From assembly GCF_027925245.1 (NCBI RefSeq), contig NZ_BSDP01000001.1, positions 2,108,001 through 2,172,000 of the forward strand: DNA of 64,000 nucleotides. The letters run 5' to 3'. Of this stretch, positions 27,095-35,965 are shown piece by piece. This DNA comes from Agromyces rhizosphaerae (GTDB lineage Bacteria; Actinomycetota; Actinomycetes; Actinomycetales; Microbacteriaceae). Numbering within the stretch: position 1 is the first letter of the stretch; each line of letters begins with the position of its first letter. A program made the position numbers and the translations under genes. The notes under the pieces are model-generated. The model saw nothing but the letters and a program-made list of their open reading frames with translations, had not been told where the DNA came from and did not search any database.

Positions 27095-27263
27095 GGGCAC
27101 GTGCCCGTCGTTCCGGCACGTCGAACCCGGCGTGCCGAATCGAGTGCAGCGTGCCGGGCGTTCCGGCACGTGCCAGTCACGCGGGCCCGTCGGAGTCGCA
27201 CGGGCACGTGTTGCAGCGCGGGCCGGTGTGATCAACACGGGCCCGTGTGATCGGCACGTGCCG
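27095..27263. repeat. Cluster of GGCACGTGCC palindromes in a convergent gap
   Basis: The 220-base gap between the convergent beta-helix and GntR genes carries GGGCACGTGCCC (27095-27106), GGCACGTGCC (27165-27174) and CGGCACGTGCCG (27252-27263), all perfect palindromes, plus partial copies at 27114-27121 and 27205-27210. GTGTGATC is also repeated at 27226 and 27245. The element is shared with the gap at 13.1 kb. No gene is seen here. Confidence 0.65.
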
Positions 27264-27284
27264 GCGAGCGGCGAGCGGGCGGGG

Positions 27285-28049
27285 TCAGGCCTCGCGGGGG
27301 AGGCGACGGCGCTCCCACGCGGTCGTGATGTGGTCGGACATGAGCCGGGCGGCGGTCTCGCCGTCGCCGGCGGCGATCGCGTCGAGGATCGCCTCGTGCT
27401 CGGCGAGCGTCTCGGCAGGCGCCTCGGGGCCGGGCGCGCCGAAGAAGCGCGAGTTGTCGCGGGCGCGCGCGACCAGCGTGCGGGCGATGCCCTCGGCGAG
27501 GCGGTTGCCCGAGATGTCCATCACGAGCACGTGGAAGTCGATGTCGCTCTGCGCGAAGCCCTCGGTGTCGTCGACCGAGCGGTGCATCGCGTCCATCGCC
27601 CGCCGCAGCGCGTCGAGGTCGGCGCCGGTGCGCTTCTCGGCGCAGCCGGCCGCCATGACCGACTCGAGCTGCGCGCGGATCACCGCGATCTCGTCGAGGA
27701 TGCCGAGCGTCGCGTCGTGCTCGACGAACGCGCCCAGCACGACCCGGTCGAGGATGTTCCACTCCGACGGATCGGTGATCTCGGTGCCGCGTCCCTGCGT
27801 GACGCGCACCAGGCCCTTCTCCTCGAGGCGCTTGACCGACTCGCGGATCACGGTGCGGCTCACGCCGAAGTGCTCGGTCAGCACCGACTCGGTCGGGAGC
27901 AGGTCGCCGGGCTTCACCTCGCCGGTGACGATCGCGCCGACCAGGTCGTGCACGACCACCACGCCGAGACGGGCGTTGGGGGTGCGACGACTGCCCTCGC
28001 CGAGGATCGACGGCGCGGCCGGAATGGATCGACCGGCGGGGTTGGACAT
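27285..28049 (-). CDS. FadR-subfamily GntR regulator
   Basis: A 254-residue repressor with an N-terminal winged helix (LTEHFGVSRTVIRESVKRLEEKG, quoted here as its core SRTVIRESVKRL) and an FCD domain with DIDFHVLVM and LAEHEAILDAI. It is divergent from the eight-gene sugar-acid operon starting at 28223 and probably controls it. ATG 28049 is preferred because AGGA lies eight bases upstream; an in-frame ATG at 28058 would add three residues. The first 25 residues are Pro/Ser-rich and not conserved in the family. It differs clearly from the other FadR-type regulator at 19.2-20.0 kb. Confidence 0.9.
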   Translation of the reverse strand: MSNPAGRSIPAAPSILGEGSRRTPNARLGVVVVHDLVGAIVTGEVKPGDLLPTESVLTEHFGVSRTVIRESVKRLEEKGLVRVTQGRGTEITDPSEWNILDRVVLGAFVEHDATLGILDEIAVIRAQLESVMAAGCAEKRTGADLDALRRAMDAMHRSVDDTEGFAQSDIDFHVLVMDISGNRLAEGIARTLVARARDNSRFFGAPGPEAPAETLAEHEAILDAIAAGDGETAARLMSDHITTAWERRRLPREA

Positions 28050-28154
28050 GGAGTGCATCCTAACGCTCGGGTCCGGCGCGGCCGGGGACGACGCCCCGGG
28101 TGCACGGCGGCGGGCGCGTCCCCGGGTCCGTTCCCGGGGGCGGGCGACGCTGCC

Positions 28155-28183
28155 GTGACATCCGCTCCGTAAAGTTGTATGAT
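28155..28183 (+). promoter_or_regulatory. Promoter of the sugar-acid operon
   Basis: GTGACA (28155-28160) and TATGAT (28178-28183) are spaced by exactly 17 bases, one of the best sigma-A-like pairs in the window. The downstream leader (28184-28222) is unusually AT-rich for this DNA (GTATGTTGAATCTTA), a likely place for the divergent GntR protein to bind. The enolase ATG follows 39 bases after the -10 element, with AAGGAC as ribosome site. Confidence 0.6.
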
Positions 28184-28222
28184 GTATGTTGAATCTTACC
28201 GCGTGACGACATCAAGGACGAT

Positions 28223-29374
28223 ATGAAGATCACCGGGTATCGCACCCTCACCGCGCAGCACGAATGGCGGCGGGCCATCGGCGACGCCAACGGCCACATC
28301 CCCGATGCCGTCACCGACGTGCCCATCGTCATCCTCGAGACCGACGCCGGCATCGAGGGCGTCGGCATCGGCTCCCACGCCGACCTCGCGCGCCTGTTCC
28401 CCGCCATCGAGGGCGAGGACCCGCGCAGCGTCTCCGCGCTGTTCGACCGCATGCTCGCCCAGGTCTTCAAGTCGAGCCACGCCGGCGCGACCTACGGCGG
28501 CATCGCCACCCTCGACTCCGCGATCTGGGACCTCAAGGCCAAGGCCGCGGGCGAGCCCCTCTGGCGCATGCTCGGCGGTCGCGACCGCTTCGTGCCCGGC
28601 TACGCCTCGGGCCTCGACATCGCCCTGCCCGACGACGACCTGCACGCCTTCTACGGCCAGTACGCCGACCGCGGCTACGTCGCGGGCAAGCTCAAGGGCG
28701 GGCTCGACCTCACCACCGACCTGCGCCGCCTCGGCATCATGCGCGATGCCCTCGCGGCCCACACGGATGCCCCGGGGCTCATGATCGACTCGAACGAGTC
28801 GTGGCAGGTGAAGCAGGCCGTGCGCTACGTCTCGGCGATCGAGCAGCACTTCGACCTGGTCTGGGTCGAGGAGCCGCTGCGCCGTTGGGACGCGGCCGGC
28901 CACGCGCGCCTCAGCGACGCGATCCGCGCCGCGGTCGCGACCGGCGAGAACCTCACCGGCGTCGAGCAGTTCCGACCGCTGTTCGAGGCGGGCGCGCCCG
29001 ACATCGTGCAGGCCGGCTCGATCTGGGGCGTCACGCACTTCCAGCGCCTCTCGTTCGCCGCGGCCGTGCGCGACCTGCCCGTGAGCATCGTCGGCCACAA
29101 CGCCAACCCCGCGGTCGTGCACGTGGCCACGGCCGTGCCGAACCACCTCACCACCGAGGTGCAGGCGCTCGACTACGCGCCCGGCGTGCACGTCGACCAG
29201 GAGGTCGTCGACGGCGGCATCGTGCTGGGCGATGAGCCCGGCGCGGGCATCCGCATCGACGAGGCCGCGATCGCCGCAGCCCGCGAGGGAGCCGGCTGGA
29301 CCAACCCCGCCGGACCGCACATGCGTCCGGCGCGCGCGGGCCTGCGCATGCTGCTCGACGGCATCGAGCGCTGA
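28223..29374 (+). CDS. Enolase-superfamily sugar-acid dehydratase (mandelate racemase subgroup)
   Basis: A 383-residue enolase-superfamily enzyme predicted to dehydrate a sugar acid to its 2-keto-3-deoxy form. Active-site residues are K156/K158 (KLK), metal ligands D189, E216 and E242, N191 in DSN, and H292 in VGHNANP. It is shorter than and distinct from L-fuconate dehydratase in this window. The same operon encodes an XylX-type dehydratase and ketoglutarate-semialdehyde dehydrogenase, so a pentonate (for example arabinonate or xylonate) is a reasonable substrate; a racemase or cycloisomerase role is possible. AAGGAC stands before the ATG. Confidence 0.83.
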   Translation: MKITGYRTLTAQHEWRRAIGDANGHIPDAVTDVPIVILETDAGIEGVGIGSHADLARLFPAIEGEDPRSVSALFDRMLAQVFKSSHAGATYGGIATLDSAIWDLKAKAAGEPLWRMLGGRDRFVPGYASGLDIALPDDDLHAFYGQYADRGYVAGKLKGGLDLTTDLRRLGIMRDALAAHTDAPGLMIDSNESWQVKQAVRYVSAIEQHFDLVWVEEPLRRWDAAGHARLSDAIRAAVATGENLTGVEQFRPLFEAGAPDIVQAGSIWGVTHFQRLSFAAAVRDLPVSIVGHNANPAVVHVATAVPNHLTTEVQALDYAPGVHVDQEVVDGGIVLGDEPGAGIRIDEAAIAAAREGAGWTNPAGPHMRPARAGLRMLLDGIER

Positions 29375-29424
29375 GCCGCCCGCACCGGGCCGCAGAGACA
29401 CCGAGACGAAGGAAGCCAGGACCG

Positions 29425-30396
29425 ATGGAGATCCGACCCGGCCTGCACCGCGTGCAGGCCCCGCTCGAGGAGCGTTTCGTCGCCCTCTACCTGCTGGTGG
29501 GCGACGACGCCGCGCTGCTCGTCGACACCGGCGTGCCGGCGTCGATCACCGAGACGCTGCTGCCCTACCTCGACGAGTCGGGCATCGGGCGCGAGAAGCT
29601 GAAGTGGGCCGTGAACACCCACTGCGACTGGGACCACACGGGCGGCAACCGCGCGCTGAAGGAGGCGCTGCCGCACGTGCAGATCATGGCGGGCGAGGCC
29701 GACGTGCCGCTCGTCGAGAACGTCTCGGCGCTCATCGACAGCCGCTACGGCGAGTTCATCGAGACCGACGGGTTCGTCGACCCGCCCGAGCTCACCTCCT
29801 GGATCCTCGAGGTCGCGCAGCTCGTGCCCGTCGACCGGCCGCTCGCCGGCGGCGAGGAGTTCGACCTCGGCGGGCGCAGCGTCACCGTGCTGCACGTGCC
29901 GGGGCACAGTCCGGGACACGTGGCCGTGCACGACCCCGAGAACCGCGCGCTCATGATCGGCGACGCGACCCTCGGCGCGACCGTCCCCTTCGCCGACGGC
30001 AGCCCGGCCTTCCCGCCGACCTATCGCGACACCGCCGACTACGTCGCGTCGATCCAGGCATTCCGCGCGCTCGACGCCGAGCTGCTGCTCACCGCGCACT
30101 ACCCCGTCTACGAGGGCGAGGGCGTGGCCGCGTTCCTCGACGAGAGCGAGGCGTACACGGCCCGCGTCGACGACGTGATGGAGCGGATGCTCCGCGCCCA
30201 GGCCGCCCCGAGCACCACGCTCGAGCTCATCCGCGCCGCGGGCGACGCGCTCGGGCCGTGGCCGCCGGAGGCCCTCGACTACTCGATCTTCCCGGTCACC
30301 GGGAACCTCGAGCGCATGGAGGAGCGCGGGCTCGCGGCATCCGCCACCGACGCAGACGGACGACGTCGCTGGACCTGGACGGGGGACGCGGCATGA
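29425..30396 (+). CDS. Metallo-beta-lactamase-fold hydrolase
   Basis: A 323-residue MBL-fold metalloprotein. The metal motif is THCDWDH (H66, D68, D70, H71), so the second histidine of the usual HxHxDH is Asp. Further ligands are seen in VPGHSPGH, MIGDATLG and TAHYP. A C-terminal helical region of about 80 residues follows. It may be a lactonase or thioesterase in the sugar-acid/CoA pathway of this operon, but the fold serves many hydrolases and no specific activity can be read from the sequence. The start has AAGGA/AGGA signals upstream, and the stop overlaps the oxidoreductase start. Confidence 0.8.
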   Translation: MEIRPGLHRVQAPLEERFVALYLLVGDDAALLVDTGVPASITETLLPYLDESGIGREKLKWAVNTHCDWDHTGGNRALKEALPHVQIMAGEADVPLVENVSALIDSRYGEFIETDGFVDPPELTSWILEVAQLVPVDRPLAGGEEFDLGGRSVTVLHVPGHSPGHVAVHDPENRALMIGDATLGATVPFADGSPAFPPTYRDTADYVASIQAFRALDAELLLTAHYPVYEGEGVAAFLDESEAYTARVDDVMERMLRAQAAPSTTLELIRAAGDALGPWPPEALDYSIFPVTGNLERMEERGLAASATDADGRRRWTWTGDAA

Positions 30397-31484
30397 CCCG
30401 GAAGGTGCGCCTCGGCGCGGTCGGCGCCGGCTGGTGGGCGACCAGCAACCACTTCCCGATCTTCGCCGGGCGCGACGACGTCGAGCTCGTGGGCGTCTGC
30501 GGCATCGGCCCCGAGCTCGAGGCCGTGCGCGACCAGTTCGGCTTCGGCATGGCCACGCGCGACTACGACGAGCTGCTCGACCAGGGGCTCGACGCGGTCG
30601 TCGTCACGACCCCGCACGACCTGCACTTCGCGCAGGCCGTGCAGGCGGTCGACCGCGGCCTGCACGTGCTCGTCGAGAAGCCCGTCACCCTGCACGCCGA
30701 GGAGGGCTGGGAGCTCGCGCGCCGGGTCGAGGCGGCCGGCGTGCACTTCCTCGCCCCGTACGGCTGGAACTACAAGCCGTTCACGGTCGAGGCGCGGAAG
30801 CTCGTCGAGGCGGGCCACCTGGGCGAGATCCAGCACGTCGTCTGCAACATGGCGTCGCCGACCACGGGCCTGTTCGCGGGCGACACGAACCACATCCGCG
30901 CGCTCTGGGACTCGCAGACCAGCGGACCCGACCCGTCGACCTGGCAGTCGCCCGCGCGCGGCGGCGGGTACGCGCATGGCCAGGTCACCCACTCGAGCGC
31001 GCTGCTGTTCTGGCTGACCGAGCTGCGCGCGGCATCGGTCATGGCCAAGGTGTCGACCGCGGGCGCCGCCGTCGACCTCTACGACGCCGCCGTGATCACG
31101 TTCGACAACCACGCGCTCGGCTCGCTCTCGGGCGCCGCGACGGTGCCCGACGGCGACCCGTACCAGGTCGACCTCCGCATCTTCGGCACCGAGGGCATGC
31201 TGCTCGTCGACACCGAGCGCGAGCGGGTCAGCCTGCACCGCCACGACGGCCGGAAGTGGGATCTCGACATCGAGCCGGGCGCCGGCGCCTACGAGTGCAT
31301 CGTGCCGCCGAACCGGTTCATCGACCTCATCACGGGGGCGAGCACGGAGAACAACTCGGATGCCACGGTGGCGGCGCGCTCGATCGAGCTGATCGACGCC
31401 ATGCTGCGGTCGTCCCAGGCGGGCGGCGCCGAGGTGCGCGTCCAGGAGCACGAGACGGCGGATGCCGCGAAGGGAACACGATGA
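30393..31484 (+). CDS. Gfo/Idh/MocA-family oxidoreductase
   Basis: An NAD(P)-dependent oxidoreductase, 363 residues, of the glucose-fructose oxidoreductase/inositol dehydrogenase family. The N-terminal Rossmann motif is GAVGAGWWA and the catalytic EKP is at 95-97. The C-terminal domain has HGQVTHSSALLFWL, where the His is a likely catalytic partner. Members oxidise or epimerise cyclic sugars, inositols or sugar acids. It is joined to the MBL gene and to the CoA-transferase gene by four-base overlaps on both sides, so it belongs to the same pathway. The substrate is unknown. Confidence 0.86.
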   Translation: MTRKVRLGAVGAGWWATSNHFPIFAGRDDVELVGVCGIGPELEAVRDQFGFGMATRDYDELLDQGLDAVVVTTPHDLHFAQAVQAVDRGLHVLVEKPVTLHAEEGWELARRVEAAGVHFLAPYGWNYKPFTVEARKLVEAGHLGEIQHVVCNMASPTTGLFAGDTNHIRALWDSQTSGPDPSTWQSPARGGGYAHGQVTHSSALLFWLTELRAASVMAKVSTAGAAVDLYDAAVITFDNHALGSLSGAATVPDGDPYQVDLRIFGTEGMLLVDTERERVSLHRHDGRKWDLDIEPGAGAYECIVPPNRFIDLITGASTENNSDATVAARSIELIDAMLRSSQAGGAEVRVQEHETADAAKGTR

Positions 31485-32779
31485 CCGAGTCCACCGGAGT
31501 GCTCGCGGGCTACCGCGTGCTCGACTGCTCCATCGCCATGGCCGGGCCGTTCGCGGCGCAGCGCCTGGGCGACCTGGGCGCCGACGTCGTGAAGGTCGAG
31601 CCGACCACGGGCGAGTGGCAGCGCCACGCGGCCGCGGGCGGCGCGCAGGGCAACGAGATCAACGTCTCGTTCCTCTCGCTCAACCGCAACAAGCGCTCGG
31701 TCGCCCTCGACCTGAAGTCGGATGCCGGCAAGGAGGCGCTGCGCGCGCTGGTCGCCGACGCCGACGTCTTCCTGCAGAACTACCGGCCGGGCGTCGCGGC
31801 CCGTCTCGGAGTCGACTACGAGACGCTGCGCGAGATCAACCCGTCGATCGTCTACGTGTCGATCTCGGGCTACGGCGAGGACGGCCCGTACCGCGACCGC
31901 CCGGGGCAGGACCTGCTGCTGCAGGCCATGTCGGGCGCGATGCTCTCGGCCGGCCGCCACGGCGACGAGCCGACGCCCGCGGGCCAGTACCTCGCCGACG
32001 CCGTGACCGCCTCGACCGCGTTCGAGGGCGTGCTCGCCGCGCTGCTGCACCGCGAGCGCACGGGCGAGGGCCAGCTCGTCACGGTCAACATGCTCGACGC
32101 GCTCACGACCCTGCAGATGCAGGAGCTCTCGGTGTTCACGGTCGGGAAGAAGACCCAGGAGCGCTCGGCCGAGCCGCACGCGCACGTCTACATCCGCGCG
32201 CCGTACGGCGTGTTCGCGACCAGCGACGGGTTCGTCGCGCTCGCGTTCGCCGACCTGCACGAGCTCGGCCGCCTGATCGGCGAGCCCGCGTTCGAGGGCT
32301 GGAACTCCGAGGTCGAGGGCTGGACCCGCCGCGACGAGATCCACGCGAAGACCGCCGCGAAGCTCGCCGAGAAGCCGTCGGGCTACTGGATCGAGACGCT
32401 CGGCGCGGCCGGCATGTGGATCGGACCCGTGCACGGCTACCAGGAGCTCGTCGACGACCCGCAGATCGTGCACAACGGCACGTTCATCGAGTACGACCAC
32501 CCGACCGAGGGGCACGTGAAGACCCCCGGGTTCCCGTACCGGTTCTCGAAGACCCCGCCCAGGCTCGTGCGCGGCGCCCCGCGCGTCGGCGAGCACACGC
32601 GCGAGGTGCTCGCGCAGGCCGGGTTCGACGACGCCGCCATCGACGCGCTGCTCGCGTCGGGCGCCGCGAAGGAGACGACGGATGCCCCCGCCTCGGCCTC
32701 CGCGCCCGACCCGGCCGCGCCCGCGCACGCCGTGCCCCGCACCGAGCCCGAGCCCGAGCCCGCCACGGTCGAGGCCTGA
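31481..32779 (+). CDS. CaiB/BaiF family CoA-transferase (class III)
   Basis: A 432-residue class III CoA-transferase, which moves CoA between carboxylic acids. The start GYRVLDCSIAMAGPFAAQRLGDLGADVVKVE is typical (core: GPFAAQRLGDLGADVVKVE). The catalytic Asp is D173 in QYLADAVTA, and the ARLGVDYETLREINPSIVY region fits the family. The last 35 residues are Pro/Ala-rich and nonconserved. Its presence between an oxidoreductase and a crotonase suggests that a pathway acid is activated as a CoA thioester. The partner acids cannot be named from sequence. The start overlaps the previous stop by four bases. Confidence 0.9.
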   Translation: MTESTGVLAGYRVLDCSIAMAGPFAAQRLGDLGADVVKVEPTTGEWQRHAAAGGAQGNEINVSFLSLNRNKRSVALDLKSDAGKEALRALVADADVFLQNYRPGVAARLGVDYETLREINPSIVYVSISGYGEDGPYRDRPGQDLLLQAMSGAMLSAGRHGDEPTPAGQYLADAVTASTAFEGVLAALLHRERTGEGQLVTVNMLDALTTLQMQELSVFTVGKKTQERSAEPHAHVYIRAPYGVFATSDGFVALAFADLHELGRLIGEPAFEGWNSEVEGWTRRDEIHAKTAAKLAEKPSGYWIETLGAAGMWIGPVHGYQELVDDPQIVHNGTFIEYDHPTEGHVKTPGFPYRFSKTPPRLVRGAPRVGEHTREVLAQAGFDDAAIDALLASGAAKETTDAPASASAPDPAAPAHAVPRTEPEPEPATVEA

Positions 32780-33918
32780 TGTACCGCGGACTCACCTGGG
32801 ATCACCCCCGCGGCCGGCACGCCCTCGAGCGCGCCGCCGAGGACGCGTTCGGCGGCGACGACTGCCCGCTCATCACGTGGGACGTGCACCCGCTCGAGGG
32901 CTTCGAGTCCACGCCGATCGAGGAGCTCGCCGAGCGCTACGACGTGATCGTGCTCGACCACCCGCACCTGGGCGACGCGCTCGCGCACGGGTCGCTCCAG
33001 CCGCTCGACGACCTGTTCGGCGCCGAGCTCACGGGTGCCCTGGCCGACGGCTGCGTGGGACCGAGCTTCACCTCGTACCGGCTCGACGGCCACCTCTGGG
33101 CGCTGCCGCTCGACGCGGCGACGCAGGTCGCGGTGCGCGTGCCCGAGCTGCTCGAGACCGCGCCCGAGACGTGGGACGAGGTCGAGGCGCTCGACGTGCC
33201 CGTCGCCCTCAGCCTCGCCGGCCCGCACGCCTTCCTGAGCTTCGCGTCGCTGTGCGTCGCCCTCGGCGAGGAGCCGCGGGTCGTGCCCGGCGAGGGGCTC
33301 GTCTCCGAGTCCGTGGGCGCGGAGGCGTTCGGCATCCTCGCCCGCCTCGCCGCCCACCAGCCCGAGGGCGCCGACGCGCTCAACCCGATCGGCCTGCTCG
33401 ACCGCATGCAGCACGCGCGCGACATCGCCTACATCCCGCTGGTCTACGGGTACGTGACCAACGCGACCGGCCCGGGCGCGCTGGCGTTCGAGAACGCCCC
33501 CGCGGCCGTGCCCGGCGGCCGCCGCGGATCGACCATCGGCGGCACCGGCATCGCGCTCTCCGCCCGCTGCCACCCCGACGAGGCGCTCATCGAGCACCTC
33601 GGCGGCCTGCTCGCGCCCGACCTGCAGGCCGGGTTCATCCCCGCCAACGACGGCCAGCCGAGCCTGCGCTCCGCGTGGGCCGACGCCGCCGTCAACGCCG
33701 CGTCCGGCGACTTCTACCTGGGCACGCTCGCGACGATCGACGACTCGTGGGTGCGCCCGCGCGTGCCCGGGTACATCCCGTTCCAGTCGGCGGCGTCGGC
33801 CGTGCTCCGCGACGCGCTGCTGGGCGGGGCCGACCCCGTGGCATCCGTCGCCCGCATCAACACCATGTACGACGCGCTGGCCGCCGCGCCCGCGCTGGCA
33901 GGAGGAACCCACCGATGA
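32779..33918 (+). CDS. Solute-binding-protein homologue lacking a signal peptide
   Basis: A 379-residue protein resembling sugar-type ABC binding proteins: YRGLTWDHPRGRHALERAA at the start, YDVIVLDHPHLG, RLDGHLWALPLDAATQVA and GGRRGSTIGGTGIALS. It begins directly at the first beta strand, with no signal peptide, lipobox or membrane segment, so it should stay in the cytoplasm. No permease is adjacent; its neighbours are a CoA-transferase (one-base overlap) and a crotonase (four-base overlap). It may bind and carry or sense a pathway acid, or act as an enzyme subunit. A lost signal peptide is possible, but the first codons align with the mature fold. Confidence 0.75.
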   Translation: MYRGLTWDHPRGRHALERAAEDAFGGDDCPLITWDVHPLEGFESTPIEELAERYDVIVLDHPHLGDALAHGSLQPLDDLFGAELTGALADGCVGPSFTSYRLDGHLWALPLDAATQVAVRVPELLETAPETWDEVEALDVPVALSLAGPHAFLSFASLCVALGEEPRVVPGEGLVSESVGAEAFGILARLAAHQPEGADALNPIGLLDRMQHARDIAYIPLVYGYVTNATGPGALAFENAPAAVPGGRRGSTIGGTGIALSARCHPDEALIEHLGGLLAPDLQAGFIPANDGQPSLRSAWADAAVNAASGDFYLGTLATIDDSWVRPRVPGYIPFQSAASAVLRDALLGGADPVASVARINTMYDALAAAPALAGGTHR

Positions 33919-34697
33919 TCGAGGTCACGAGCGAGCACGTGCTGCTCGAGGTCGACGGCCACGTCGCCACCATCACGCTCGCGCGGCCCGAGAAGCTCAA
34001 CTCGGTCACGCAGGAGATGTCGGACGCCCTCGTCGAGGTCGTCGAGTGGGCGGATGCCGCCGACGAGATCCGCGCCATCGTGCTGACCGGGGCGGGGGAG
34101 CGCGCGTTCTGCGCGGGCAGCGACATCCGGTCGCTCGACAAGTACGCCACCCCGTGGGAGTTCCGCAACCGCACCGACTACTGCGACGCGATCCGCGCGG
34201 CGCGGAAGCCCGTCATCGCGGCGGTCAACGGCTACGCGTTCGGCGGCGGCCTCGAGACGGCGCTGTCCTGCGACATCCGCCTCGCCTCGACCACCGCGAG
34301 CTTCGCCGCGCCCGAGATCAAGCTCGGCTGGATCGGCGGCGGCGGCATGGCGACCTTCCTCACCACCTCCATCGGCCCGTCGAACGCGGCCGTCATGCTC
34401 ATGACGGGCGACCCGATCGACGCCGAGACGGCCCAGCGCTGGGGCCTCGTGACCGAGCTGGTCGAGCCCGCCGGACTCGTCGCCCGGGCGCAGGAGCTCG
34501 CCGCGACCATCTCGAGCCGCCCGCCGATCGCCGCCGAGACCGCGAAGGCGAACCTGCGCGCCGCGGTCAACATGACGCAGGAGGAGGCGCTGCGGTACGA
34601 GCGCGACCTCCAGACCATCACGTTCGCCACGGCCGACGCCGACGAGGGGCGTGCCGCGTTCGCGGAGAAGCGCGCCGGCGTCTTCCACCGCCGCTGA
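33915..34697 (+). CDS. Enoyl-CoA hydratase/isomerase (crotonase)
   Basis: A crotonase-family enzyme of 260 residues acting on CoA thioesters. The oxyanion-hole segments are AFCAGSDI and GYAFGGGLE. Both hydratase glutamates are present, E114 in GGGLE and E134 in APEIKLG, so it can in principle add or remove water. The start has a very strong AGGAGG nine bases upstream and overlaps the previous stop (ATGA). Together with the CoA-transferase it indicates a dehydration or hydration on a CoA ester within a sugar-acid operon, which is unusual. The acyl group is unknown. Confidence 0.9.
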   Translation: MIEVTSEHVLLEVDGHVATITLARPEKLNSVTQEMSDALVEVVEWADAADEIRAIVLTGAGERAFCAGSDIRSLDKYATPWEFRNRTDYCDAIRAARKPVIAAVNGYAFGGGLETALSCDIRLASTTASFAAPEIKLGWIGGGGMATFLTTSIGPSNAAVMLMTGDPIDAETAQRWGLVTELVEPAGLVARAQELAATISSRPPIAAETAKANLRAAVNMTQEEALRYERDLQTITFATADADEGRAAFAEKRAGVFHRR

Positions 34698-34731
34698 GAC
34701 CCGGCCGAGTCACGGACCGACGAGGAGCACC

Positions 34732-35943
34732 ATGAGCACCACGACCACCCCGGCCGCGGCGACCGCCGCCTGGCCGCCCGCAGCGGCCGACCTGCTGCCC
34801 GACGACGGCACCGCCGGCACGCTCGCCGCGCGCGTCTGGGATCCCGCTGCCGGCGGCCCGAGCGTCGTCGCGATCCGCGCCGAGGGCGTCGTCGACGTGA
34901 GCGCCGCGTTCCCGACCATGCGCGCGCTGTGCGAGACGCCCGATCCGGCCGCAGCGCTGGCCGCCGCATCCGGCCCCCTGCTCGGCACGCTCGACGAGCT
35001 CGTCGCGAACACCCCGCCCGAGACCCGCGACGCGACGCGGCCGTGGCTGCTCTCGCCGATCGACCTGCAGGTCGTGAAGGCGGCGGGGGTGACCTTCCCG
35101 GTGTCGATGCTCGAGCGCGTGATCGAGGAGCGGGCGCGCGGCGACCAGGACGCCGCGGCGACCATCCGCGCCGAGATCCTCGGCACGATCGGCGGGTCGC
35201 TCGACGAGCTGAAGCCCGGCTCCGACGAGGCCGCCGCGCTCAAGGCGCTGCTGCTCGAGCGCGGCTGGTGGAGCCAGTACCTCGAGGTCGGCATCGGCCC
35301 CGACGCCGAGGTGTTCACGAAGGCGCCCGTGCTCGCGACGGTCGGCCCCGCCGTGGACGTCGGTGTGCACCCGGCCTCGCAGTGGAACAACCCCGAGCCG
35401 GAGGTCGTGCTCGTCGTGGCATCCGACGGCCGCATCGTGGGCGCCAGCCTCGGCAACGACGTGAACCTGCGCGACATCGAGGGCCGCAGTGCGCTGCTGC
35501 TCGGCAAGGCGAAGGACAACAACGCGTCGGCGTCGGTCGGCCCGTTCATCCGGTTCTTCGACGCCGGGTACGGGCTCGACGACCTCCGCGCCTCCGTGGT
35601 GTCGCTCGGCATCGACGGCGAGGAGGGCTACCGCCTCGACGGCACGAGCCCGCTCGCGCAGATCAGCCGCGACCCGGCCGACCTGGTCGCGCAGACGATC
35701 GGCGCGCACCACCGCTATCCCGACGGGTTCGTGCTGTTCCTCGGCACGATGTTCGCGCCGGTCGACGACCGCGACGATCCCGGCCGCGGGTTCACCCACC
35801 GCGACGGCGACATCGTGCGCATCGCCGAGCCGCGCCTCGGCGCGCTCGTGAACCGCGTGCGGCCGACGGATGCGGCGGAGCCGTGGACCTTCGGCATCGA
35901 CGACCTCTACCGCGGCCTCGCCCGCCGCGGCCTGCTGACCTGA
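34732..35943 (+). CDS. FAH-family 2-keto-3-deoxy-sugar-acid dehydratase, XylX type
   Basis: A 403-residue FAH-fold enzyme, longer than the hydrolase at 20.0 kb. The layout LLPDDGTAGTLAARVW, a middle LKPGSDEAAALKALLLERG region and the metal-binding NNPEPEVVLVVASDG resemble 2-keto-3-deoxy-pentonate dehydratases (XylX/KdaD). These convert 2-keto-3-deoxy-xylonate or -arabinonate to 2-oxoglutarate semialdehyde. The next gene encodes the dehydrogenase for that semialdehyde, which makes the call convincing. ATG 34732 has GAGGAG upstream. The specific pentonate is not resolved. Confidence 0.83.
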   Translation: MSTTTTPAAATAAWPPAAADLLPDDGTAGTLAARVWDPAAGGPSVVAIRAEGVVDVSAAFPTMRALCETPDPAAALAAASGPLLGTLDELVANTPPETRDATRPWLLSPIDLQVVKAAGVTFPVSMLERVIEERARGDQDAAATIRAEILGTIGGSLDELKPGSDEAAALKALLLERGWWSQYLEVGIGPDAEVFTKAPVLATVGPAVDVGVHPASQWNNPEPEVVLVVASDGRIVGASLGNDVNLRDIEGRSALLLGKAKDNNASASVGPFIRFFDAGYGLDDLRASVVSLGIDGEEGYRLDGTSPLAQISRDPADLVAQTIGAHHRYPDGFVLFLGTMFAPVDDRDDPGRGFTHRDGDIVRIAEPRLGALVNRVRPTDAAEPWTFGIDDLYRGLARRGLLT

Positions 35944-35965
35944 ATACGACCCCCGAGGAGCACCG

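Noticed and set aside
24110..27238. A 1042-residue minus-strand frame rich in Arg, His, Val and Asp
   Set aside because: It is antisense to the MalG-type permease and the beta-helix enzyme. High GC at third positions keeps antisense frames open; it has no motifs.
27065..27284. CRISPR array or tandem repeat array
   Set aside because: The repeated units are short palindromes at irregular spacing without unique spacers of constant length, and no cas genes are present.
32779..33918. Ordinary extracellular sugar-binding lipoprotein
   Set aside because: There is no signal peptide or lipobox, and the start overlaps the upstream stop, leaving no room for one. No permease is adjacent.
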